This document shows, one piece after another, positions 41,959 through 49,552 of a DNA stretch of 64,000 bases. Position 1 is the first letter of the stretch. Every line of letters starts with the position of its first letter. The notes beneath the pieces were generated by a model. It was not told the origin of the DNA. It searched no databases and worked only from the letters and a program-made list of their open reading frames with translations. The DNA comes from Williamsia sp. (GTDB lineage: Bacteria; Bacteroidota; Bacteroidia; Chitinophagales; Chitinophagaceae): positions 62,001 through 126,000 of the forward strand of contig JADCRZ010000014.1 of NCBI GenBank assembly GCA_015069695.1, read 5' to 3'. Position numbers and translations under genes: made by a program.

Positions 41959-42771
41959 AAATAAATCATCCATCAGCTTCTGATCAGGATTTACCGCGTA
42001 CTTGCTGAAGTCTGTTATACCCTCGTTTATAAGCACTTCTTCATCCAAAAAGAAATTGCCGGTGCATGCTGCTGCGGGTTTTTGGAGGATATAGAAAGCG
42101 GCGTCGGCTACGATGTCGGGGGTTCTGCTTCGTTGCATGAGGAAATCGCCGCCAAGTAAATTTTCTACCGCAGCAGTGGCAATAGTGGTTTTGGGCCAGA
42201 GCGCATTGGCGGCGATGCCATCTTTTTTTAATTCTTCTGCCAGTCCCAGCACGATCATGCTCATCCCGTATTTACTCATGGTGTAAGCCAGGTGAGGTGC
42301 GAACCAGCGGCCGTCCATGTTGAGAGGGGGTGATAGATTCAGGATATGCGGATTGGTGGCTTTTCTCAGATGGGGAATGGAGGCTTTGCTCATCAGAAAA
42401 GTTCCGCGTATGTTGATACCATGCAGGAGGTCAAAGCGTTTGGCTTCGGTTTGTTCAGTGGGTGAGAGGTTGATGGCACTGGCATTGTTGATCAGCACAT
42501 CAATACCACCAAACAGATCAACAGCAGCGTTCACTGCCTGCTGGATGCTTTCTTCATAACGGATGTCTAACTGAACGGGCAGCGCTTTGGCTCCGGTTTG
42601 ACGGATTTCTGCTGCTGCTGTGTAAATAGTGCCTTCCAGCCTGGGGTGCGGTTCGGTTGTTTTGGCGGCTACAACTATGTTGGCACCTTCACGTGCCAGG
42701 CGCAGGGCAATCGCTTTTCCGATGCCGCGGCTGGCGCCGGTTATAAACACGGTTTTATTGGAGAACAGCAT
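41953..42771 (-). CDS. SDR family oxidoreductase (HSDL2-like)
   Basis: 272-residue classical short-chain dehydrogenase. Rossmann motif TGASRGIGKAIA at about 11-22, NNAS near 93, and YTMSK as the catalytic Tyr-x-x-x-Lys. The catalytic Ser position reads LNLSPPLNMDG. The AAKTTEPHPRLEGTIYTAA segment after beta-2 is typical of hydroxysteroid-dehydrogenase-like 2 proteins, which act on fatty acyl or sterol-like substrates (inference). The final Val codon and TGA stop coincide with the repeat sequence GTCTGAACC. Confidence 0.88.
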   Translation of the reverse strand: MLFSNKTVFITGASRGIGKAIALRLAREGANIVVAAKTTEPHPRLEGTIYTAAAEIRQTGAKALPVQLDIRYEESIQQAVNAAVDLFGGIDVLINNASAINLSPTEQTEAKRFDLLHGINIRGTFLMSKASIPHLRKATNPHILNLSPPLNMDGRWFAPHLAYTMSKYGMSMIVLGLAEELKKDGIAANALWPKTTIATAAVENLLGGDFLMQRSRTPDIVADAAFYILQKPAAACTGNFFLDEEVLINEGITDFSKYAVNPDQKLMDDLFV

Positions 42772-42809
42772 AATAATGAATTTTACAGCACGGGATTGTG
42801 AAATTGGGT

Positions 42810-42825
42810 ATCGTAAAAATACGAT
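42810..42825. promoter_or_regulatory. palindrome upstream of the SDR gene
   Basis: ATCGTA-AAAA-TACGAT, a perfect 6-bp inverted repeat with an AAAA centre about 40 bp upstream of the SDR start. It could be an operator; no regulator identified. Confidence 0.3.
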
Positions 42826-43140
42826 TCAGTGAGTAGAAACCTTACGCAAAAAATAGCGGGTTAATGCTATTGTATGAAATTAGGTTGCTTTCTACATTTG
42901 TGTTGTCCAGTTGATTGATATGGAGAAAGTCCAATTATCCGAAAAGCCGAGTCCGAAGTCCAATATCCGGGTTAAAAACAGCGTCCATGTCCGAAAAACC
43001 AAATCCTATATCATTCAACAGACCGTTTTTATTATCCAAAATCCGAAAACCGAGAATCCAACATCCTGGTGAAAGAAACCACCTAAAATTTGTACACAAA
43101 TATTGATGGCCAGACTTCAGTAGAGTACAAAAATTTTGAA
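42826..43140. repeat. intergenic region with degenerate direct repeats
   Basis: No gene. Between about 42928 and 43067 the motifs GTCCAATATCCG, ATCCGAAAACCGAG and TCCGAA recur in loosely spaced, diverged copies. Units are unequal in length, so not a CRISPR. Function unknown. Confidence 0.4.
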
Positions 43141-43162
43141 CCCCCGGAATTTTTTCCGGGGG
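43141..43162 (-). terminator. intrinsic terminator of the second M28 peptidase gene
   Basis: CCCCCGGAA (43141-43149) pairs with TTCCGGGGG (43154-43162), TTTT loop. On the minus strand it is followed by TTCAAAATTTTTG; it lies about 60 bp beyond the M28 stop. Confidence 0.7.
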
Positions 43163-43170
43163 TTTCTTGT

Positions 43171-43239
43171 TTGAACCACTACAATCCCCCGAATCCCTCC
43201 AATCCTGTAAATCATGGTTCAGACTAGGGTTCAGACCTC
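43171..43239. repeat. family A element at the 3' end of the M28 gene
   Basis: A right half-site at 43201-43224 (minus strand GTCTGAACCATGATTTACAG...) is followed by a second GTCTGAACC copy (43231-43239). A weak left arm TTGAACCA lies near 43171. The M28 coding sequence ends inside it. Confidence 0.6.
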
Positions 43240-44876
43240 TTCGCCTTGAACTCGGACCCTTGCTTCCAGCCGGGTGTTTTGTCTCCAAAGGCCAGGCGCT
43301 TGCCTACCTGGAACAAGAGCTTTAAATCTTCGATGCCGCCCAGCATGGTCCAGGTTTTTGCGTCGTATTCGTCTGAAGGGCGGTGATAGTGTTTTTCGGT
43401 GTACTCGTCTTCTACTTTCTGTCCGTATGCTTTTCCTTTTCCTACCACATCGATCCCTGCATTTGTATAAAGAGAAGGGATACCTACTTTGGCGAAATTA
43501 AAATGGTCGGACCGGTAGTAATAGCCAGCTTCAGGATGGGTTTCGTATGATATATAACGGCCGGTTTTTTTTGCTTCTTCCTGCAGGATGTCTTCCAGGT
43601 CAGACTGGTCTTTTCCTACCACAACAATGTCATTGGTTTTTTCGTATGCATTGATGCCGTCCATGTTGATGTTGGCAACTGTTTTGTTAGCAGGGTAGAC
43701 CGGGTTCTGCGCATAATAAGCCGAGCCCCACAATCCCTGTTCTTCTGCTGTAACGGAGAGAAATACAACCGTTCTTTCAGGCGCGGGGTTCAGGCTTTTA
43801 AATGCACGGGCCAGTTCCAGCAAACCCGCTGTGGCACTGGCATTGTCGTGGGCGCCATTGTAGATGGAATCACCGGTTTCATCAGGCTTGCCGATGCCCA
43901 GGTGATCCCAGTGGGCTGAGTAAATGATGTATTCATCTGCCCGTTTGGTGCCGTTGATCTTACCGATCACATTGTGCGAAAGATTGAACGTTGCTTTTAC
44001 CTGCATGGTGGTCGACATCTTTACATTGAGCGGTTGTCCCTTAAAACCGTGCTGGTCGGCGCGGGCAAACAGGGTGGAATCCAGACCCGCAGCATGGAGG
44101 ATCTTTTGGGCGGTCGGGGCAGAAACCCAGCCGATCACGTCACAGTTCTGTTCCTTTTTACCACGGTTGTCTAAATGGAGGCGGGAGCCGTTCCAGTTGT
44201 TCTGGACTACCGTAAAGGGGTAGCTGGCGCCGGCTGTGTTGTGCACGATCAAACATCCTTTTGCACCCTGCCGGGCTGCTTCCTCAAACTTATAGGTCCA
44301 ACGCCCATAGTAGGTCATGGTTTTTCCTTTGAACAGGGTTGAATCACCGCTGTTGTATCCCGGGTCGTTGACGAGTACCAGCACTACTTTTCCTTTCACA
44401 TCCAAACCGGCGTAATCATTCCAGTTGTATTCAGGAGCTACAACTCCGTAACCGGCAAATACCAGTTCATCCCCATTGAGGGTAATAACAGAGTCGGTTT
44501 TATCTGTCCATATCACATAATCATCAAATCCTTTTAAGGTAAACTTCTCTTTGGCCGATTCTACTTCCATAGTGGGCGCTGCTTTGGTGGCCAAGTTTAC
44601 CATGGGTACATCCTGGAAATAACTGTTGCTATTGCCGGGTTCCAATCCGGCCGCCGCAAACTGTTCTTTCAAGTAATTGATGGTACGGGTTTCTCCTTCA
44701 GTGAAAGGCTTTCGTCCCATAAAAGAATCAGCGGCCAGTACAGCAATATGGTGGCCCAAACTATCGGCGCTGAAAGCCTGTAGTCCATCCTGCTCACCAG
44801 GACTAGAAGAAGACGAAGTGCAGGAAGTTAACGCAGAAATAATGAGTGCAGCAAGAAAGAGAGAAGTACGGAACAT
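43224..44876 (-). CDS. M28 family zinc metallopeptidase with PA domain, lipoprotein
   Basis: 550 residues. Lipoprotein signal ending in LTSCTSS (Cys at about 19). A protease-associated insert is at about 130-270, and the M28 aminopeptidase-like catalytic domain follows. Metal-site motifs: YSAHWDHLGIG (His), GAHDNASATAGLLELARAF (bridging Asp), TAEEQGLWGSAYYA (Glu-Glu), NINMDGI (Asp) and YRSDHFNFAKVGIPSLY (His). Probably an exported aminopeptidase acting at the outer membrane or periplasm. The last residues (RSEP) are encoded by a family A repeat (TCTGAACCC TAG), so the C-terminus has been replaced or extended by the repeat. Confidence 0.9.
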   Translation of the reverse strand: MFRTSLFLAALIISALTSCTSSSSSPGEQDGLQAFSADSLGHHIAVLAADSFMGRKPFTEGETRTINYLKEQFAAAGLEPGNSNSYFQDVPMVNLATKAAPTMEVESAKEKFTLKGFDDYVIWTDKTDSVITLNGDELVFAGYGVVAPEYNWNDYAGLDVKGKVVLVLVNDPGYNSGDSTLFKGKTMTYYGRWTYKFEEAARQGAKGCLIVHNTAGASYPFTVVQNNWNGSRLHLDNRGKKEQNCDVIGWVSAPTAQKILHAAGLDSTLFARADQHGFKGQPLNVKMSTTMQVKATFNLSHNVIGKINGTKRADEYIIYSAHWDHLGIGKPDETGDSIYNGAHDNASATAGLLELARAFKSLNPAPERTVVFLSVTAEEQGLWGSAYYAQNPVYPANKTVANINMDGINAYEKTNDIVVVGKDQSDLEDILQEEAKKTGRYISYETHPEAGYYYRSDHFNFAKVGIPSLYTNAGIDVVGKGKAYGQKVEDEYTEKHYHRPSDEYDAKTWTMLGGIEDLKLLFQVGKRLAFGDKTPGWKQGSEFKAKRSEP

Positions 44877-44934
44877 AACTGGTTCGATTTATGCAACAAG
44901 TTAAATCAAATCCTCTCATTCAATCAATTAATAA

Positions 44935-44942
44935 TAGATTTG
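44935..44942 (+). promoter_or_regulatory. -7 element just before a small gene
   Basis: TAGATTTG, exact consensus, only 5 bp before ATG 44948. The predicted transcript start would coincide with the start codon. Confidence 0.4.
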
Positions 44943-44947
44943 TAGCT

Positions 44948-45208
44948 ATGTCAAAGTGCAATTTTTCCATCACCTTTGCCGGGTCTCCGGACGGACTGGT
45001 GAACAAAATGAGAACTGCTATCGAGGGCCAGGGTGGCATGCTGAATGGAGATCCATTCGCCGGAACTTTTGAAGTATCTATACTCGGAACCCTTTCCGGT
45101 TCATACGCTATCACAGGTCAGCAGATCAACATCGATATTGATTCCAAACCCATTTTTGTCAGCTGTAACCAGATAGAGAATTTCCTGAAGGAAAGGTTGA
45201 ATAAATAA
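44948..45208 (+). CDS. small conserved-looking protein of unknown function
   Basis: 86 residues from ATG 44948 (MSKCNFSITFAGSPDGLVNK). The frame extends to 44891, but the -7 element would then be inside the gene. Composition and pattern (alternating strands such as TFEVSILGTLSGSYAI and INIDIDSKPIFVS, then a C-terminal helix NFLKERLNK) suggest a compact alpha/beta fold. No family identified with confidence. It is divergent from the M28 lipoprotein and convergent with the PurF paralogue, separated by 4 bp. Confidence 0.6.
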   Translation: MSKCNFSITFAGSPDGLVNKMRTAIEGQGGMLNGDPFAGTFEVSILGTLSGSYAITGQQINIDIDSKPIFVSCNQIENFLKERLNK

Positions 45209-45212
45209 CCGG

Positions 45213-47060
45213 TCAGTACCCTCTTACATTTTTTCCTTCGATGTAGTTGATATAAGCCTTGTTCACAACGCGGTTGCCTCCCGGTGTCGGATAGTTGCCG
45301 GTGAAATACCAGTCGCCCGTGTTGGTCGGGCAAGCCTCGTGCAACGATTCAATCGTTTGATAGATGACCTCTACGGGAATGTCAATGTCCTCGGGTGTAA
45401 TGAGCTGCGCGATCTTGTCGGAGATCTCCTGTGTTGTGAATGGTTTGTAGATATGCCTCACCATGTTTTCACTGTGAAGCTGGCTGGTTCTTTCCAGTTC
45501 TTTGCAGCGTTCATATACTTCTGTAAGCATGCACTCCTTGTCTCTTTCTTTCAGCAGCTCGATGGCAGCGCGGAATGCAATAAAATCACCCAGCTTGCTC
45601 ATGTCGATTCCATAGCAATCGGGATAGCGGATCTGCGGGGCAGATGATACTACAATGATCTTTACAGGCTCAAGCCGGGAAAGCATTCTTACGATACTTT
45701 CCTTGAGGGTGGTGCCCCGTACAATTGAGTCGTCGATCACCACGAGGGTATCTTTTCCTTTGACCAGGGTACCGTATGTGATATCGTATACGTGTTGCAC
45801 CATTTCGTTGCGGCCGGCATCAGCGGTAATGAACGTGCGCATCTTTACATCCTTGATGGCGATCTTTTCTACCCGGATACGGCGGTTGACCATCTCGGCC
45901 AGTTTTTGCTGGTCGATCTCATTTCCCCAGCTCAGGATGCGCTGGATCTTAACTTTGTTCAGGTAATCTTCCATGCCTTTGAGCAATCCGTAAAAAGCAA
46001 CTTCGGCTGTGTTGGGTATGAAAGAAAAGATGGTGTTTTTGAGGTCGTTGTTGATGGATTTCAGAACAGGCTCGTGCAGGTTGTAACCCAGGGCCGTTCT
46101 TTCCCGGTAGATTTTTTCATCATTCCCGCGGGAGAAATAGATGCGTTCAAAACTGCAGGCCAGGCGCGGCTTGGGATCAAGTATCCGCTCAATCGAGTAT
46201 TCGCCGGAAGCTTTGATGATGAGGGCATGACCGGGCGACAGTTCCTGCACCTCGTTTTCACCGATGTTGAATGTAGTGCGGATGGCAGCCCTTTCAGATG
46301 CTGCTACAATCACTTCGTCACTGATGTAATAATATGAAGGGCGGATGCCATGTGCATCGCGCATCACAAAGCTGTCGCCATTGCCCAGGAGTCCGCTTAC
46401 ATGATAGCCTCCATCAAAAAGCCGGGCAGATTTCCGGAGCACGTTTACGAGGTTGGGGCCGCTTGGGTTGATCTCATCTTCCTTTACAAGAAAATTGTGG
46501 ATCACTTCCATCATGGCTGCCAGGTCGCTCTGGCGCTGGAACACACCCGGGTCGATGTTTACCAGGGCAAAAAGCTCTTCTGTGTTTACCAGGTTGAAAT
46601 TGCCTGCGAGTGCCAGGTTACGCGCAGGGATGATGTCGCGCTTGATAAACGGATGACAGAACTCAGCGCTGTTTTTGCCTTGTGTGCCATAGCGCAGGTG
46701 GCCCAGGAGGAGTTCTCCCAGGAAGCGGATATGGCCTTTCATAAGGCCGGGATATTTCTTTATGTCGGGCTGGTACTTTTCCAGTTCCAGCACTTCTTCC
46801 GAAATCTGGCGGAAAAGTTCTGCTATGGGCTGTGATATGCTGCTTCTGATCCGGTGCAAAAACGGGTAACCTGGTTCAGAATCAAGCTTTACCGTAGCGA
46901 TACCGGCCCCATCCTGCCCCCGGTTGTGCTGTTTTTCCATGAGCAGGTAGAGCTTGTTAAGCCCATATAGTACCGTACCGTATTGCTGAAGATAATAAGA
47001 GAAAGGTTTGCACAAACGAATGAAGGCTACCCCGCATTCGTGTTTGATGTCATCGCTCAT
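45213..47060 (-). CDS. amidophosphoribosyltransferase-family protein (long PurF paralogue)
   Basis: 615 residues, longer than E. coli PurF (505). N-terminal Ntn glutamine amidotransferase: the nucleophile Cys9 in KHECGVAFIR after an eight-residue leader expected to be removed, then KQHNRGQDGAGIA and LLGHLRYGTQG. C-terminal phosphoribosyltransferase domain with the PRPP loop LVVIDDSIVRGTT. It would catalyse the first committed step of purine synthesis or a related amidotransfer. Bacteroidota commonly carry this long form alongside a standard PurF; which is the housekeeping enzyme cannot be told from here, so purF is not assigned. Confidence 0.85.
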   Translation of the reverse strand: MSDDIKHECGVAFIRLCKPFSYYLQQYGTVLYGLNKLYLLMEKQHNRGQDGAGIATVKLDSEPGYPFLHRIRSSISQPIAELFRQISEEVLELEKYQPDIKKYPGLMKGHIRFLGELLLGHLRYGTQGKNSAEFCHPFIKRDIIPARNLALAGNFNLVNTEELFALVNIDPGVFQRQSDLAAMMEVIHNFLVKEDEINPSGPNLVNVLRKSARLFDGGYHVSGLLGNGDSFVMRDAHGIRPSYYYISDEVIVAASERAAIRTTFNIGENEVQELSPGHALIIKASGEYSIERILDPKPRLACSFERIYFSRGNDEKIYRERTALGYNLHEPVLKSINNDLKNTIFSFIPNTAEVAFYGLLKGMEDYLNKVKIQRILSWGNEIDQQKLAEMVNRRIRVEKIAIKDVKMRTFITADAGRNEMVQHVYDITYGTLVKGKDTLVVIDDSIVRGTTLKESIVRMLSRLEPVKIIVVSSAPQIRYPDCYGIDMSKLGDFIAFRAAIELLKERDKECMLTEVYERCKELERTSQLHSENMVRHIYKPFTTQEISDKIAQLITPEDIDIPVEVIYQTIESLHEACPTNTGDWYFTGNYPTPGGNRVVNKAYINYIEGKNVRGY

Positions 47061-47138
47061 GATACAAATTAGGCCGCGAAGTTACATCGATTTTTATTAA
47101 TCCTTCCTCTTTCAATGTTACAACACTGCGTACAATTG

Positions 47139-47783
47139 CTACATATAGGAAGTAGAACTATTGATGAAGTTCACCAGGGAAGCCGAGTTTTTTAATTTGA
47201 GTTTTTTCAGGATGTTGTGCCGGTGCACTTCTACCGTTTTAAGTGATATATTGAGGGCGGTAGCAATTTCTTTGGAAGAAGATCCTTCTTTTATGTAATT
47301 GATGATCTGGATCTCTCTTTCGGTCAGTGCATTGATATTGGGCGTATCAGCCTGCGGATCAGTCAGGAGCTGGTCGGAGATGATGTTCTTGATCTCCTCA
47401 CATATAAATTTGTTGCCTCCATACACTTCCATAATGGCTTTGATCATTTCTTCCTTGGAAGAGTTTTTGGTAACATAGCCTTTGGCGCCCACCTGCAACA
47501 TTTTTTTGGCATAAGCCGGCTGGGAGTGCATGGATACACCAATGATCTTGGAACCGGGCGCATACTTTCTGATTTTTTCTGTGGCTTCAAAACCGGAGAA
47601 GGGAGCCATATTGATGTCCATCAGAATGATATTAGGACGCTTGTTCTTGGCCAGTTCAACAGCGTCAGCTGCATCTCCACATTCGGCGATTACATGAAAG
47701 CGCGGGTCACTGTTCAGGATATAACTCCAGGTTTCTCTGATCAGCTTGTGATCATCTGCGATTAATACTGAAATCTTGTCCAT
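47139..47783 (-). CDS. NarL/FixJ-type response regulator (REC plus LuxR helix-turn-helix)
   Basis: 214 residues. Receiver domain with acidic Asp10-Asp11, the phospho-acceptor Asp56 in ILMDINM, and the conserved Lys of GYVTKNSS. The DNA-binding LuxR domain at about 150-210 reads LTEREIQIINYIKEG and SSKEIATALNISLKTVEVHR. It should bind DNA as a dimer when phosphorylated. No histidine kinase is adjacent, so the partner lies elsewhere. Target genes unknown. Confidence 0.93.
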   Translation of the reverse strand: MDKISVLIADDHKLIRETWSYILNSDPRFHVIAECGDAADAVELAKNKRPNIILMDINMAPFSGFEATEKIRKYAPGSKIIGVSMHSQPAYAKKMLQVGAKGYVTKNSSKEEMIKAIMEVYGGNKFICEEIKNIISDQLLTDPQADTPNINALTEREIQIINYIKEGSSSKEIATALNISLKTVEVHRHNILKKLKLKNSASLVNFINSSTSYM

Positions 47784-47982
47784 AGGTTTTTCATTTAAGA
47801 TGATGGAATATACGTAGTTTTTACCCTATTTCGCTTACAAAATTACTCTATCTGCCTTTACGTGCACATAATAAACCCCGTAAGTACTAAAATAGAGACC
47901 TGTAACTAAAAAACTACAGTAATTGTATTATACGAACAGGATTAAAAACTACAAATCAATCTGTTCTCATTGAAGTTAAAAA

Positions 47983-48019
47983 AAATAACGGCTCTAAACT
48001 TTAGAGCCGTTATTTTTTT
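47983..48019 (-). terminator. intrinsic terminator of the SurA-like gene
   Basis: TAACGGCTCTAA (47986-47997) pairs with TTAGAGCCGTTA (48001-48012), ACT loop, extended by A/T pairs on both sides, giving A-run/T-run on both strands. It lies 30-60 bp beyond the SurA-like stop. Confidence 0.9.
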
Positions 48020-48048
48020 ATCAGTTTAAGTGTTATCACTTAACACAC

Positions 48049-49404
48049 TCAATTCTTGTCAGCGCTGGTGAGCCATTTGCCCAATTGGCTGCAGCTTCTT
48101 TCGTCGTTGTCTATCCTGATATAATAAGTAGAGATCTTTGAATTGAACCATTTGTCCATGGCATCATACTTCTTTTCTTCTATGGCCCTGCTCGCTACCT
48201 TGTTGTAATCATCGCGCAGGTTCTCGCGGTGAGGTTCTGACCTGGATTTAAGGAATACGATGCGCACAGCTTGCTTTCCGCGCTCGTCAGTAAACTGAAC
48301 CGGTTTTGAATACTCGTTTACTTTCAGGTCTTTGAGCATTTTTACAAGGTCCTTATCCAGCTCATCGATCTTGCAATAGGTGCCGTTGCTGCACTGGTTC
48401 ATGCCGGCGGTGAATTTGGCAGATTCGTCTTCTGTATATTTCTTCACAGCTTCTCCAAACTGAACGGTACCGGAAATAAGATTTGCCCGGATGGTATCAA
48501 GCTTATTCACCGCTTCCGTGATCTCTGTTCCGGTGATTTGGGGGATCTTTAAAATATGACGAACTGTTGCATCATCGCCTGAGCGGTTGACCATCTGAAT
48601 GATATGGTATCCGAACTTTGATTTGATCACGGGTGATACCTGGCCTTCCTTTAAGCGGAAAGCAGCGGCCAGGAAAGTAGGGTCCCACGTCTTTTCTGTC
48701 CGGTTGAGGTTGTATAGCCCTCCCTTGTCTTTGCTGCCGGGGTCATCTGAGTACAGGCTTGCCAGGGTTTCGAATTTTCTGGTGCCGCTTTCTACCTGGC
48801 TTTTAAAACCATTGAGCTCGTCAACCGCATATTTTTCCAGGTCGCGGCTGGCCTTGGGGTATATAACGATCTGTCCGATCTCGATCTCGGATTCATAAAA
48901 AATCAGGCTGTCCTTGGGAATTTTATCATAGTACGCTTTTACTTCCGTCGGTGTGATCTTTACGCCGCCTACGATTTTGTTGCGCATCATTTCCGCCAGT
49001 TTCTTTTCCCTGAATGAGGGACGCAGGTCTTCCTTCAGTTGATAAACCGTACGGCCGGCTATTTGTTCCAGCGCTTCTTTTGAGCCATAGCGCTGGATAA
49101 AACCCCGTACCTGGTTGTCAAGTGAAGCTTCCAGCTCATCGTCGTTGATTACCAGGGAATCTTTTTCTGCCTGCATGATCAGGGCTTTCATGGCAAGCGC
49201 CTGCTCCAGGATCAGGCAATGCGCATTGTCCGGAACTCTTTCGCCGCTGCGTTGCAGGTCGGCAATCTCATTGGTGATCTCCGAGTTTAGAATAATCTTA
49301 TCACCTACCACAGCAACTACCTTGTCAGCCAGCACTTTCTGCTGCGATCGGGCAGCCGGTGCAAGGGCGATCAGTAAAAAAAGAATAAAAAGGATATTTT
49401 TCAT
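48049..49404 (-). CDS. SurA-like periplasmic peptidyl-prolyl isomerase/chaperone
   Basis: 451 residues with a signal peptide (MKNILFILFLLIALAPAARS). N-terminal SurA-type chaperone region with DKVVAVVGDKIILNSEI, then two parvulin domains: an active-looking one around 170-275 (GLYNLNRTEKTWDP, VSPVIKSKFGYHIIQMV) and a degenerate second. SurA-type proteins assist outer-membrane protein folding. It could be one of several paralogues, which Bacteroidota usually have, so the symbol surA is withheld. Followed by a strong terminator. Confidence 0.88.
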   Translation of the reverse strand: MKNILFILFLLIALAPAARSQQKVLADKVVAVVGDKIILNSEITNEIADLQRSGERVPDNAHCLILEQALAMKALIMQAEKDSLVINDDELEASLDNQVRGFIQRYGSKEALEQIAGRTVYQLKEDLRPSFREKKLAEMMRNKIVGGVKITPTEVKAYYDKIPKDSLIFYESEIEIGQIVIYPKASRDLEKYAVDELNGFKSQVESGTRKFETLASLYSDDPGSKDKGGLYNLNRTEKTWDPTFLAAAFRLKEGQVSPVIKSKFGYHIIQMVNRSGDDATVRHILKIPQITGTEITEAVNKLDTIRANLISGTVQFGEAVKKYTEDESAKFTAGMNQCSNGTYCKIDELDKDLVKMLKDLKVNEYSKPVQFTDERGKQAVRIVFLKSRSEPHRENLRDDYNKVASRAIEEKKYDAMDKWFNSKISTYYIRIDNDERSCSQLGKWLTSADKN

Positions 49405-49489
49405 ATTGTATTAAAGTAATTCAAAAATATTTTGAAAGCTGCGTGAGCCCGTAGCAGTACGGGGCTTTTAACAAAGGTTTAAAAGAAAT

Positions 49490-49536
49490 GGGCAGTAAAG
49501 GGTGTAGTAGCTTTTCATACCGACCCCTTACTGCCC
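49490..49536 (-). terminator. intrinsic terminator of the rimP-nusA-infB operon
   Basis: GGGCAGTAA (49490-49498) with TTACTGCCC (49528-49536), then GGGT/ACCC after a one-base mismatch, loop about 19 nt. T-rich DNA follows on the minus strand. It starts 17 bp after the infB stop. Confidence 0.8.
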
Positions 49537-49552
49537 ATAACAGTATTTGTTC

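Noticed and set aside
42928-43067. CRISPR array considered for the repeated short motifs
   Set aside because: Repeats are diverged and irregularly spaced, with no constant-length spacers and no cas genes.
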